Source: Dysgonamonadaceae bacterium (GTDB lineage Bacteria > Bacteroidota > Bacteroidia > Bacteroidales > Dysgonomonadaceae). Taken from it: DNA of 33,326 nt. A program made the translations under genes and the position numbers. How positions within the stretch are numbered: position 1 is the stretch's first letter; the number at the start of each line of letters is the position of its first letter. The notes beneath the pieces are model-generated. The model saw nothing but the letters and a program-made list of their open reading frames with translations. It was not told where the DNA came from and searched no databases. The stretch covers positions 1 through 33,326 of the forward strand of contig JAISUH010000078.1 of NCBI GenBank assembly GCA_031272205.1. The letters are read 5' to 3'. This document shows, in pieces, positions 1 to 9,374 of the stretch.

Positions 1-1476
1 GCGGTAACCCGTGGGGCAGGGATTCCAATCGTTGGCGGTTGTATTGGGTTTCGCGCTGTTGTAGGAGAAATCCGTTTGCTTAGTATATCCGCCACCATTG
101 CCCCACATATTGGATTCTTCATCGTCTGAAGCGCACCACCAAGAAGTAGTAGTACCCCACGCAAATTTATGGTCGTTTATTGGGTCGTAGGAAGGATATT
201 GCGCGTTTTGGAAATGTTCCGTATCACTTGCCGAATATGGGTCGCGCAGCGAGTGTTCCGCATCCTTTCTTCCCCACTGCCACAGGCCTCCATAGACGCG
301 AATATTCTTATCATCGCTGAATGGGTAGGCCATCTGTTCTTTGGGCGAGAGTTCGGGGTCGGCGCCCAGATTGTAGGTCAGGAAGGTGAGCTCGTCAACG
401 TGTTGGGAATCTCCGTTTTTATCCGTATAATTGTATCCGTTTGCTCCCAGCGGGATGGTACATTCGTAGCCATAGCCCGTTTTTCCGGCGTAAGGGTAAT
501 AATCGCCCTTGCTGGCCTCCATACGCATATTGAGCGTATAGGAATAACCGCCCAGCAGCACGGTAGAGAATGTTGCCACGGGATTCGTGAGTGTTTTGTC
601 GCCCGAAGGAGCTTTTATAACCACATTGCCATTAAATTTCAGCCTCACCGGGTTGTTTGCATCCGTGTCGGGACCCGTAAAAACAAAACGGGAGTTGTCG
701 CTTGTCGCCTTCTGTGCGCCGGGCGATCTTGGCAGGCTGAACTCCTGCGGCGAAGCTCCGTCGGTTGTCTCCATAGCCCCATTGGAGCGAAGCGTCAGCA
801 CGCCTCTGTGAGCGGGAGTCAGCGTGGCGGTGGCCGGCAATTCGATGATATTGTTGCCCGTGAGCGAAGCGTCCACCTGCACACTCAGTTGCGTAAAGCG
901 GTGTTTAAAGGCTATTTCCACCTCCGGAGCCGAGCCTGAAGTCAGATTCACTTCGCCCGTCCAATGAAGCAAGTCTTTCGACGGATCGACGGTTACGGTT
1001 ACGGCCGACGAGCCTACCGTTGGGGGAGCCTCGGTCGTTGAGTTGTAGGAGATGGCTACTACTTTGTACTTCTTATAGTCCAAACCGGTAATCCGTCCGG
1101 TCTCTCCGGCCTTAAACACTGCCTGTGTAACGTATTGGCCGTCTTCTTCGTAAACAATAACGAGGTACTGCGTATTTTCCGCCATTGAAGAGGATGCGCG
1201 GGTGGCGGTTATCGGGTCAAGCGAGAGGGTATAAACAATGCTTGTACCGTCGCCTAAATCCTGAGTCAGTGTTTGGGGCTCCATTTGGGCGCGGGTCAGT
1301 ATTTCAGCGCCGACCTGCGCGATACCGCCCACATTGAAAACGAGCGTGCCGGGACCCGATAATATCCTGCCGCCCAACTCGTCGGAGCAGGAGGCAAGGC
1401 CGTAAGCCAATAAAGCGGCTAAGCAGCAGGCCAATAACCGGCGGCATTTTGTGCCTTTTTGAAATGTGATGTTCAT
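1..1476 (-). CDS. Fimbrillin-like / FISUMP-domain lipoprotein, 3' end truncated by the window edge
   Basis: Not in the ORF track because it runs off base 1. Reverse-strand translation from ATG at 1476: MNITFQKGTKCRRLLACCLAALLAYGLASCSDELGGRILSGPGTLVFNVGG..., lipobox LASC, then ...LTFLTYNLGADPELSPKEQMAYPF...VYGGLWQWGRKD...NPCPTGYR, typical of FISUMP-type (major paralogous domain) proteins. Frame open in all parts I translated. Confidence 0.85.
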   Translation of the reverse strand, partial: MNITFQKGTKCRRLLACCLAALLAYGLASCSDELGGRILSGPGTLVFNVGGIAQVGAEILTRAQMEPQTLTQDLGDGTSIVYTLSLDPITATRASSSMAENTQYLVIVYEEDGQYVTQAVFKAGETGRITGLDYKKYKVVAISYNSTTEAPPTVGSSAVTVTVDPSKDLLHWTGEVNLTSGSAPEVEIAFKHRFTQLSVQVDASLTGNNIIELPATATLTPAHRGVLTLRSNGAMETTDGASPQEFSLPRSPGAQKATSDNSRFVFTGPDTDANNPVRLKFNGNVVIKAPSGDKTLTNPVATFSTVLLGGYSYTLNMRMEASKGDYYPYAGKTGYGYECTIPLGANGYNYTDKNGDSQHVDELTFLTYNLGADPELSPKEQMAYPFSDDKNIRVYGGLWQWGRKDAEHSLRDPYSASDTEHFQNAQYPSYDPINDHKFAWGTTTSWWCASDDEESNMWGNGGGYTKQTDFSYNSAKPNTTANDWNPCPTGYR

Positions 1477-1490
1477 GATCTATTCTTTAT

Positions 1491-1560
1491 ATATACAGTT
1501 CTAACTTCCAATTTTCCATTTCTAACTTCCAACTTCCAACTTCTACCTTCTAACTTTTTG
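1491..1560. repeat. Degenerate 7-bp tandem repeat (AAGTTRG on the minus strand) between the 58-aa ORF and the FISUMP gene
   Basis: Minus-strand read: AAGTTAG AAGGTAG AAGTTGG AAGTTGG AAGTTAG ... AATTGG AAGTTAG. Confidence 0.7.
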
Positions 1561-1737
1561 TTACAGTCCGAAGATGATATCATCGTCCACGACGTCGCCG
1601 TTTTCCAGATCCTCTATTTGGGGTGTTGTTCCCACATTGAGAGAAGTTGCAAAAACAGGTTCGACCTTGATGTGGGTTACTCCCACAATTGGCGACATGT
1701 AGAGAATCCTTTCCCCAAAAAGTGTCTTTGTGTACAT
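1561..1737 (-). CDS. Small hypothetical protein (58 aa), co-oriented with and upstream of the FISUMP lipoprotein gene
   Basis: Below the ORF-track length cutoff. Translation: MYTKTLFGERILYMSPIVGVTHIKVEPVFATSLNVGTTPQIEDLENGDVVDDDIIFGL*. Acidic C-terminus, no competing gene. Confidence 0.5.
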   Translation of the reverse strand: MYTKTLFGERILYMSPIVGVTHIKVEPVFATSLNVGTTPQIEDLENGDVVDDDIIFGL

Positions 1738-2147
1738 AGTTTTTAGCGTTTTTTTAACGTCGAATTTTGTTGATTATATAAATAGCTGAAAGGTATTCCG
1801 CTCCCTTCTGCCATCAATCAGGCACAAGGTCGGGGAAAACCATTAAGATATCATAAATTCACGAATACAATTTGGGGATAGATGTCGATCGGCAAACTTA
1901 ATATGCAAAAATCCACGCTGGCTTTCAAACTTATTCGTCCGGCAAAAATACGGGCTTTTTTTAAAGAGGGCATCAAAAAAAAGCGAGAAAAAATATCCAT
2001 TTTTGACACAAAATAAAAACCCTGCTTGCGCATTTCGCAAATTTTAGGCAGTCAAACACAAAATTTGTGCATTTTTTGACACACTTTCAATCGAAATGCT
2101 GAAAAAGTTGCGCAATGCGCAAATCCGGCATAGGTTAAAAATACGTA

Positions 2148-2182
2148 AAGAGACGGCCAACATTCTCTGGTGGCCGTCTCTT
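2148..2182 (-). terminator. Hairpin terminator downstream of the DJ-1/PfpI gene
   Basis: Perfect 12-bp stem AAGAGACGGCCA (2148-2159) / TGGCCGTCTCTT (2171-2182), 11-nt loop, 8 nt past the stop codon at 2191. Confidence 0.7.
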
Positions 2183-2190
2183 GATGATGC

Positions 2191-2721
2191 TTACTGTTTC
2201 AACACCTTCAGAACTTCGGGTATCAACAAAAGCAGGCAGGCCTCGCTTTGGGCCGTGTAGAAGTTTCCATCCACAACGCAGGCTTCATCGGTGGCGATTG
2301 CCGTTTTGACGGCGTCTTTCACAAACGGGTGCAAGGCCAAGCGTCTGCCCGACGCAATACCGGCGATATCGAACAGCAGACCGCCGACGCAATGCCCGAT
2401 AATCAGTTTTCCTTTGTCGCCAAATGTTTTGATTACCGTCAGCAGATCTCGATATTCGGGGCGCCCTGCATTCTCGGAGAATTTAGGCATCGCATTCCCG
2501 CAGGCAAACACAAGGGCGTCAAACTCGCTTTCTGCGCCTTTGAGATTGGCGACAACATCATCTGTTTGCAGAGAAATGCCCGAATTGGTTTTAATCGCTG
2601 TGGTTTCGGCAACGGCGAATACCTTATAGGCAATGCCGTTTTCGAAAAACGCTTCCAAATACCGGAACAAGCCAAATCCGTTTACCGGATTTACGGCTAA
2701 AATTGCAACTTTCTTTGCCAT
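2191..2721 (-). CDS. DJ-1/PfpI family (type 1 glutamine amidotransferase-like) protein
   Basis: MAKKVAILAVNPVNGFGLFRYLEAF...; nucleophile-elbow-like GHCVGGLLFDIAG; ElbB/DJ-1-like layout. Confidence 0.75.
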   Translation of the reverse strand: MAKKVAILAVNPVNGFGLFRYLEAFFENGIAYKVFAVAETTAIKTNSGISLQTDDVVANLKGAESEFDALVFACGNAMPKFSENAGRPEYRDLLTVIKTFGDKGKLIIGHCVGGLLFDIAGIASGRRLALHPFVKDAVKTAIATDEACVVDGNFYTAQSEACLLLLIPEVLKVLKQ

Positions 2722-2892
2722 AATTACTGATTTAATCTGAATTTAATAAATAAAATTACTTACTTTTACGCTGTCATGCGATAAATGTGCTGTAAAGATA
2801 TAATGGTTAGAAGCGAAAAGCAAGTAGGTACTGAAATGTAAGGCGCTTACTTTTAGGTAATTATTATTGATAATCAGCGAAAAAAATTTCAG

Positions 2893-3243
2893 ATGATGGA
2901 AAAAAATTTTTGTCCCATTCGGGATATATTGGATCGTTTTGGAGATAAATGGTCAATTTTGATGTTGTGGACCTTACACGAAAACGGGGTCATGCGTTTT
3001 GGCGAACTGGGGCGCAGCATACCCGATATTTCACAAAAAATGCAAACCGTAACGTTGCGGATGCTCGAAGAAGACGGTCTTGTAACCCGAAAGATTTATC
3101 CCGAAATTCCGCCGCGAGTGGAATATTCGCTCACGGAAACAGGCGAATCGTTAATTCCTCACATTCAGGGATTAATTGATTGGGCGCTGCAACACCAAGA
3201 GACCGTTCTGTCTTCAAGAGTAGGGTTTAGAAAGAAAAAATAA
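2893..3243 (+). CDS. HxlR-family winged-helix transcriptional regulator
   Basis: CPIRDILDRFGDKWSILMLWTLHENGVMRFGELGRSIPDISQKMQTVTLRMLEEDGLVTRKIYPEIPPRVEYSLTETG is a canonical HxlR pattern. Confidence 0.92.
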   Translation: MMEKNFCPIRDILDRFGDKWSILMLWTLHENGVMRFGELGRSIPDISQKMQTVTLRMLEEDGLVTRKIYPEIPPRVEYSLTETGESLIPHIQGLIDWALQHQETVLSSRVGFRKKK

Positions 3244-3263
3244 AAACGCTTGCCGGGGTATTT

Positions 3264-3851
3264 TCACCTTTCGCCCTTTGCTTCTTTGTTGTAGCACAGG
3301 CGGCAAAGCGGCTGGTATTCCTGCATTTCGCCCAACATCAGCTGTTTATCGTTGGCGACGAGGCGAAAAGAATAATTGGCTAAACGACCGCAGCGAACAC
3401 AAACAGCATGTACTTTGGTTACATCGTCGGCAATGGCGCACAGGGCGGGCATTGGCCCGAAAGGGACACGCCGGAAATCCATATCGAGCCCGGCAACAAT
3501 CACGCGGACGCCCTGATCGGCAAGTTGCTGGCACACATCCACCAATCCTTTGTCAAAAAACTGGGCTTCATCGATGCCTACCACCTCCACCTCGGACGAC
3601 AGCAAAAGGATATTGCTCGAATGTTCTACGGGTGTGGAGGGAATGGAATTTTTGTCGTGGGAAACGACTTCTTCCTCGGAATAGCGCACATCGACGGCCG
3701 GTTTGAAGATTTCCACTTTTTGCCGTGCAATTTTCGCCCGTTTCAGTCGGCGCAGCAGTTCCTCGGTCTTGCCCGAAAACATGGAGCCGCAGATCACTTC
3801 GATACTGCCGCGCCTTTGCATTTCATCTCTGTTTTTTTCGCCGTAAAACAC
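3264..3851 (-). CDS. tdk: Thymidine kinase
   Basis: [35 protein letters not shown] (P-loop), [32 protein letters not shown] zinc cysteines. Start may be the internal Met at MQRRGSIEV. Confidence 0.93.
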   Translation of the reverse strand: MFYGEKNRDEMQRRGSIEVICGSMFSGKTEELLRRLKRAKIARQKVEIFKPAVDVRYSEEEVVSHDKNSIPSTPVEHSSNILLLSSEVEVVGIDEAQFFDKGLVDVCQQLADQGVRVIVAGLDMDFRRVPFGPMPALCAIADDVTKVHAVCVRCGRLANYSFRLVANDKQLMLGEMQEYQPLCRLCYNKEAKGER

Positions 3852-3913
3852 TGTTTATGAATAATTAAAAATTGAATACATGAAAGATTTTCACAGGTCA
3901 TTTGTCTGTTCGT

Positions 3914-6532
3914 TTAGGGCTTCCCTTTTACGATTTTCTTTATTTCGTTCAGTTTATACAAGGCTTCGAGAGGGGTGAGATTGTTCACGTCGAGATTAAG
4001 GATTTCGTCGCGTACCTGACTCAACACCGGATCATCCAACTGGAAAAAGCTCAGCTGGTATCCTTCTCTTTTTTCCACAATATCGTTAATCGGTTTGTTT
4101 ATGCCCTCTCTGCGGTTGTTCGACTCCATTTCTTTCAGAATGGTATCGGCGCGTTTGGTGATGCTCTGTGGCATTCCCGCCATCTGCGCCACATGAATAC
4201 CGAAACTGTGTCCGCTTCCGCCCGGAATAAGTTTCCGCAGGAAAATGATTTTATTGTCGATTTCCTTCACCGCTACATTGTAATTTTTTATTCGTTTGAA
4301 GGATTTTTCCATCTCGTTCAACTCGTGGTAGTGCGTGGCAAAAAGCGTTTTGGCGCGAGCTCTGGGGTGTTCATGGATGTATTCCACGATGGCCCAGGCG
4401 ATGGAGATGCCGTCGTAGGTGCTGGTACCGCGCCCCAGTTCGTCGAAAAGCACCAAACTTCGGTCGGAAAGGTTGTTGAGGATGTTGGCGGCCTCGTTCA
4501 TTTCCACCATAAAAGTGGATTCGCCGAGCGAGATGTTATCGGATGCGCCCACGCGCGTAAAAACCTTATCCACTATCCCTATTTTTGCCGAATCGGCCGG
4601 CACGAAACAGCCGATTTGCGCCATGATGACAATAAGTGCAGTTTGGCGCAACAAGGCCGATTTACCTGCCATATTGGGGCCGGTAATGATGATGATCTGC
4701 TGTTTTTCGCTATCGAGATACACATCGTTCGCAATAAAAGGCTCATCGGGGGGGAGTTGTTTTTCGATAACCGGGTGTCGCCCGTTTTTGATGTCTATCT
4801 TATCCGAATCATTTAGTTCGGGACGGATGTATTTGTTGGTTTGCGAAACATTGGCAAATGACAACAGGCAATCGGCACGCGCAATGATATTCGCATTGAT
4901 CTGAATCACCGGAATGTATTCAATCAGACTTTCGACAAGCGCATTGTAGATTTGCGTTTCCAACGAAAGGATTTTCTCTTCGGCGCCAAGTATCTTGTCT
5001 TCGTATTCCTTCAATTCTTCGGTGATGTATCGTTCTGCGCCTACCAGCGTCTGTTTGCGGATCCAGCTTCCGGGCACTTTGTTTTTGTGCGTGTTGCGTA
5101 CCTCGATGTAATACCCGAAAACATTGTTGAATCCGATTTTGAGCGAGGTGATTCCCGTTTTTTCGCTTTCCTGCTGTTGAAGTTGCAGCAGGTAATCTTT
5201 TCCCGAATAAGCGATTTCGCGTAAATCGTCCAATTCCTTGTTCACGCCTTTGCGGACAATGCCGCCTTTATTGAGCTGCGATGGCGGGTCGGCGACGATT
5301 TCCCGTTCGATCCGGTTGCGGATGACGGGGCAAGCGTTCAATTTTTCGCCCATTTCGCGCAAGCTGCCGTTTTCGGAAGAGAGGAAAGCTTCGCAAATGG
5401 GTTCGATGGCGGCCAAGGCCACTTTCAACTGCACCACTTCGCGCGGCGAGATGCGCCCGACGGCTGCTTTTGAGATGATACGCTCCAGATCGCCGATGAG
5501 TGATATTTTTTCTTCGAGCAGTTTTTTCAGTTCCGGTTCGCGGAAGAAATTTTCCACCACGTCCAAACGGCTTTCGACGGCTTTTACGTCTTTCAGCGGG
5601 AATACAACCCATCGGCGGAGCAGGCGAGCGCCCATCGGCGAGATGGTTTTGTCGATAACATCGAGCAGCGATTTTCCTCCTTCGTTCATTGTGGATAGCA
5701 ATTCCAAGCTGTGGACCGTGAATTTATCGAGCCGCACGTAACGGTCTTCTTCGATGCGGCGGAGCGAAAGGATGTGCCCGATGTTTGTGTGTTGCGTGAG
5801 GTCGAGGTAATGCAAAATCGCCCCCGAAGCAATAACCCCCAGCATCAGGTTGTCCACGCCGAACCCTTTCAGGTTTTTCGTTTTGAAATGCTTCAGCAGA
5901 CGGTCGTTGGCTGCATTTTCGGTAAAGACCCAGTCGTCGAGTTCGAACAGGAAATACGACGGTCCGAAATGCTCTTCAAATTTTTTCTTGTGTCCCCGTT
6001 CTATCAGGATTTCCTTCGGCGAGAAATTGGAAAGCAGTTTATCGATGGTGTCCCGCGAGCCTTCGGTTGTCAGAAATTCCCCCGTGGAAACGTCGAGAAA
6101 CGATATGCCGAACAGGGAATTGTTCGCCGAATAAACCGAGCAAAGGAAGTTGTTCTCCTTGTGGTTGAGGATATTATCATTAATAGAAACGCCCGGCGTT
6201 ACCACTTCGGTGATGCCGCGCTTCACAATTTTTTTCGTCAGTTTGGGGTCTTCCAACTGGTCGCAAATCGCCACCCGTTTGCCTGCACGCACCAATTTGG
6301 GAAGGTAGGTATCGAGGGCATGGTGAGGAAATCCCGCCAGCTCCACATGCTGAGCAGCGCCGTTTGCGCGGCGCGTGAGTGTAATCCCCAATATTTCGGA
6401 TGTCGCGATGGCATCCTCCGAAAACGTTTCGTAGAAATCGCCTATCCGAAACAGCAAAATGGCGTCGGGATGCTGTCTTTTAATCTCGTCGTACTGCTTC
6501 ATCAGTGGTGTTTCCACAACATTCTTGCTCAC
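3914..6532 (-). CDS. mutS: DNA mismatch repair protein MutS
   Basis: 872 aa; N-terminal [31 protein letters not shown], Walker [32 protein letters not shown]. Confidence 0.97.
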   Translation of the reverse strand: MSKNVVETPLMKQYDEIKRQHPDAILLFRIGDFYETFSEDAIATSEILGITLTRRANGAAQHVELAGFPHHALDTYLPKLVRAGKRVAICDQLEDPKLTKKIVKRGITEVVTPGVSINDNILNHKENNFLCSVYSANNSLFGISFLDVSTGEFLTTEGSRDTIDKLLSNFSPKEILIERGHKKKFEEHFGPSYFLFELDDWVFTENAANDRLLKHFKTKNLKGFGVDNLMLGVIASGAILHYLDLTQHTNIGHILSLRRIEEDRYVRLDKFTVHSLELLSTMNEGGKSLLDVIDKTISPMGARLLRRWVVFPLKDVKAVESRLDVVENFFREPELKKLLEEKISLIGDLERIISKAAVGRISPREVVQLKVALAAIEPICEAFLSSENGSLREMGEKLNACPVIRNRIEREIVADPPSQLNKGGIVRKGVNKELDDLREIAYSGKDYLLQLQQQESEKTGITSLKIGFNNVFGYYIEVRNTHKNKVPGSWIRKQTLVGAERYITEELKEYEDKILGAEEKILSLETQIYNALVESLIEYIPVIQINANIIARADCLLSFANVSQTNKYIRPELNDSDKIDIKNGRHPVIEKQLPPDEPFIANDVYLDSEKQQIIIITGPNMAGKSALLRQTALIVIMAQIGCFVPADSAKIGIVDKVFTRVGASDNISLGESTFMVEMNEAANILNNLSDRSLVLFDELGRGTSTYDGISIAWAIVEYIHEHPRARAKTLFATHYHELNEMEKSFKRIKNYNVAVKEIDNKIIFLRKLIPGGSGHSFGIHVAQMAGMPQSITKRADTILKEMESNNRREGINKPINDIVEKREGYQLSFFQLDDPVLSQVRDEILNLDVNNLTPLEALYKLNEIKKIVKGKP

Positions 6533-6651
6533 GTTCCTACTCCTTATATTTTAAAAAAATGAATAGCAAAGATAAAAAAAAGAATGATAGTGCAACGAGA
6601 AAAAAGAACAAAAACTATCCACAAAACATCAACGGCCAACAACAAAGTTGG

Positions 6652-7392
6652 TCATTCGGATAGTCCTTTCCGCAATATTTCTGTCAGTTCTCTCACCCCT
6701 TCCGACGCGCCCTTTTTCAGGAAACGAATATCGTTTCGATAGGTGTTGACCTCTTTGGGATCAATCAGATATACGGGTATGCCTTTCGGTACGTAATTGA
6801 GCAGTCCGGCGGCCGGATATACGTTTAACGAGGTGCCGATAACGACGAAGATATCGGCCGATTGCGCTGTTCGCACGGCTTCATCGAACATTGGCACGGC
6901 TTCGCCAAACCAGACGATGTGCGGACGCAGCTGGAATCCTTTCTCGCATTTGTCGCCTATTTTCACGTCGTATTTATCGGGCGGCAATTCGTAAATCAAG
7001 GATTCATCGCCTGTGGAGCGCACTTTAGTCAGTTCGCCGTGCAAATGCAATACCTGCGAACTTCCGGCGCGTTCGTGCAAATTGTCCACATTTTGTGTAA
7101 TGATGCGGACGTCAAAATCTTTTTCGAGCGCGGCTATACCGAGGTGGCCTTCGTTCGGCTTTACGTTCAACAGTTCTTTACGCCGTGTATTGTAAAAATC
7201 CAGCACCAATTGCGGATTTGCCGCAAAACCTTCGGGCGTGGCAACCTGTTCAACCGGGTATTTATCCCACAGCCCGCCCGAATCGCGAAAAGTGGAGATT
7301 CCGCTCTCGGCGCTCATTCCCGCACCTGTAAGCACAACCAAGCGTTTTTTCATTTTTATGCTCTGTTTAATGTGTTTGAATGATGTTTTCAC
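6652..7392 (-). CDS. Sir2-family NAD-dependent protein deacylase
   Basis: VLTGAGMSAESGISTFRDSGGLW, ITQNVDNLHERAGS, LHGEL, RPHIVWFGEAVP, GTSLNVYPAAGL. Probable start is the internal MKKRLVVLTGAG. Confidence 0.93.
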   Translation of the reverse strand: MKTSFKHIKQSIKMKKRLVVLTGAGMSAESGISTFRDSGGLWDKYPVEQVATPEGFAANPQLVLDFYNTRRKELLNVKPNEGHLGIAALEKDFDVRIITQNVDNLHERAGSSQVLHLHGELTKVRSTGDESLIYELPPDKYDVKIGDKCEKGFQLRPHIVWFGEAVPMFDEAVRTAQSADIFVVIGTSLNVYPAAGLLNYVPKGIPVYLIDPKEVNTYRNDIRFLKKGASEGVRELTEILRKGLSE

Positions 7393-7445
7393 AACAAATT
7401 TACTTTTTTATTATTTAAAATAGAGGTTTATTCGTAATAAAATAG

Positions 7446-7453
7446 TATTTTTG
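7446..7453 (+). promoter_or_regulatory. Candidate Bacteroidetes -7 element upstream of the FKBP pair
   Basis: TATTTTTG fits TAnnTTTG. No well-placed -33 TTTG seen. Confidence 0.35.
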
Positions 7454-7515
7454 TCCGCAATTATTTAAAGATAAGCCCGTAACAGCGGGTATTATTCAGA
7501 AAAAGAAAGGAGTCG

Positions 7516-8100
7516 ATGGATAAATTGAGTTATGCCTTGGGGATGAGTTTGGCTTCCAACCTCATTCAATCGGGGATTAAAGAGATAGATATAGAATCGT
7601 TTGTAAAAGCCTTTTCGGATATGATGACCCGTTCGAAACCCGATATGAGTCCCCAAGAAGCCAATCAAACCATACAAGCCTATTTCAGCCAAAAGCAGGG
7701 AGAAGCCTCTGTAAAAAACAAAGAAGAAGGAGAAGCTTTCCTTGCGCAAAACAAGGATAAGGAAGGCGTTACCACCTTGCCGAGCGGATTGCAATATGAA
7801 ATATTGAAAGAAGGCAATGGTCCGAAACCAAAAGCTACCGACCGCGTAACAACGCATTACCACGGCACGCTGATTGACGGCACCGTTTTCGACAGTTCCG
7901 TGCAAAGAGGACAACCCGCCACCTTTGGCGTGAATCAGGTCATCAAAGGATGGGTGGAAGCCTTGCAATTGATGCCCGTAGGTTCGAAATGGAGACTCTA
8001 TATCCCCTCGGAGTTGGCTTATGGTACACAGGGCGCGGGCGGCAGCATCGAGCCCAATTCGGCATTGATTTTCGACGTCGAACTTCTCGGAATAGAATAA
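7516..8100 (+). CDS. FKBP-type peptidyl-prolyl cis-trans isomerase without signal peptide
   Basis: MDKLSYALGMSLASNLIQSGI...LPSGLQYEILKEGNGPKPKATDRVTTHYHGTLIDGTVFDSSVQRGQPATFGVNQVIKGWVEALQLMPVGSKWRLYIPSELAYG. Confidence 0.93.
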   Translation: MDKLSYALGMSLASNLIQSGIKEIDIESFVKAFSDMMTRSKPDMSPQEANQTIQAYFSQKQGEASVKNKEEGEAFLAQNKDKEGVTTLPSGLQYEILKEGNGPKPKATDRVTTHYHGTLIDGTVFDSSVQRGQPATFGVNQVIKGWVEALQLMPVGSKWRLYIPSELAYGTQGAGGSIEPNSALIFDVELLGIE

Positions 8101-8148
8101 AAAAAGAAGATTAACAAATAAAATTCATTAAAAAACAAAGATTTAAGT

Positions 8149-9168
8149 ATGAAAAAGAATTGTTTCTGCGCACTTGGCGCGTTATTAATCGGAGGGTTGG
8201 CCCTTGTATCTTGCAACGGAACCGCACCGAAAGCATCCCTCAAAAATTCGGTTGACAGCCTTTCTTACGCTTACGGCGTCAATTTGACCACACAGGGAGG
8301 ATTGCAGCAATATCTCGAACGAACCGAAATATTGACCAGCACCTCGAGCATTGATTACGAATATCAAATGAAAATCGCCGGAGCCGACTCTACCCAGAAA
8401 ATCGGGTTAGAAAAGGAATACAAAGCCAAATTGGATTCGGTGAAGAAAATCAGCGCACCCAAATTAGCCCAATTCCTTAAAGGTTTGACCGAAGCGTTCA
8501 ACAACGGAAAAGAAAAATCGGCTTACTACCAAGGGTTAAGCATCGGACAACAAATTTCGCAACAAATGGTGCCCCAATTCAATGAGTCCATATTCGCCGA
8601 CGACACCACAAAAAAAGCCAACAACAGCCAAGTCCTCGCCGGTATTCTCGAAGTGTTGAAAAACGACAAATTAGCCATTGAACAATCTGTTACAGCCGAG
8701 CTTATTCAATCGACCGCTAAAGCAGCAGAAGAAAAAGCTCAGGCGAAACGCGAAGAAGAACTCAAGGTACAGTACAAAGATTCCATTGCCGCCGGCGAAA
8801 AATTCTTGGAAGAAAATGCAAAACGCCCCGAAGTTGTTACTTTGCCCAGCGGATTGCAATATGAAATCCTCAGAAAAGGCAACGGCCCCATCCCCACAGA
8901 GACCGACCGCGTGGTTGTGGATTATCACGGAACGCTGCTCAACGGTACCGTGTTCGACAGCTCCGTACAGAGAAAACAACCCGCTACCTTTGGCGTAACC
9001 CAAGTGATCAAAGGATGGACGGAAGCCTTGAAATTGATGCCCGTAGGTTCGAAATGGAAACTCTATGTTCCTTATGACCTTGCTTACGGCGCACAAGACA
9101 GGGGTACCATCAAACCTTTCTCTACTCTTATTTTTGAAGTGGATTTGAAAAGCATCGAAAAGAAATAA
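8149..9168 (+). CDS. FKBP-type peptidyl-prolyl cis-trans isomerase, predicted lipoprotein
   Basis: Signal/lipobox MKKNCFCALGALLIGGLALVSC, FkpA-like N-terminal region, C-terminal FKBP domain nearly matching the upstream gene. Confidence 0.92.
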   Translation: MKKNCFCALGALLIGGLALVSCNGTAPKASLKNSVDSLSYAYGVNLTTQGGLQQYLERTEILTSTSSIDYEYQMKIAGADSTQKIGLEKEYKAKLDSVKKISAPKLAQFLKGLTEAFNNGKEKSAYYQGLSIGQQISQQMVPQFNESIFADDTTKKANNSQVLAGILEVLKNDKLAIEQSVTAELIQSTAKAAEEKAQAKREEELKVQYKDSIAAGEKFLEENAKRPEVVTLPSGLQYEILRKGNGPIPTETDRVVVDYHGTLLNGTVFDSSVQRKQPATFGVTQVIKGWTEALKLMPVGSKWKLYVPYDLAYGAQDRGTIKPFSTLIFEVDLKSIEKK

Positions 9169-9200
9169 TAAATCGTTATAGATTGATTATTAGTGATATA

Positions 9201-9240
9201 AAAAATAAGAGGTGGCTTTGTAAAGTCGCCTCTTATTTTT
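9201..9240 (+). terminator. Rho-independent terminator for the FKBP pair
   Basis: AAAAATAAGAGGTGGCTTT-GT-AAAGTCGCCTCTTATTTTT: 19-nt arms, 17 Watson-Crick matches by eye plus two wobble-compatible positions, with T tract. Confidence 0.85.
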
Positions 9241-9311
9241 TATGCGGCCTATCGAGGCGCTATTCTAAAGACGAGGCACGCTAAGTCTTTACCGTTGGAC
9301 GGTTACGAAAA

Positions 9312-9346
9312 CAACCCCGAAATCGGCACAGCCAATTTCGGGGTTG
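9312..9346 (-). terminator. Hairpin terminator of the BCAA operon (after ilvC)
   Basis: Perfect 12-bp stem CAACCCCGAAAT (9312-9323) / ATTTCGGGGTTG (9335-9346), followed on the minus strand by TTTTCGT. Confidence 0.7.
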
Positions 9347-9374
9347 CGATGATCGAGGGCTTAAAAACCTTTTA

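Noticed and set aside
1843-2040. 65-aa minus-strand ORF between the DJ-1 gene and the 58-aa ORF
   Set aside because: AT-rich, Phe-rich, two overlapping frames of similar length, contains the dyad motifs; more likely regulatory intergenic DNA.
3902-4816. 304-aa plus-strand ORF opposite mutS
   Set aside because: Mirror ORF of a well-supported mutS; no recognisable domain, His/Phe-rich composition typical of antisense reading.
6560-6664. Lys/Asn-rich 34-aa plus-strand ORF between mutS and the sirtuin gene
   Set aside because: Homopolymer-driven composition, overlaps the sirtuin 3' end, no supporting signal.
9241-9311. Spacer between convergent terminators considered as a small RNA
   Set aside because: Only a weak ACCGT-TGG-ACGGT hairpin; no promoter or terminator of its own.
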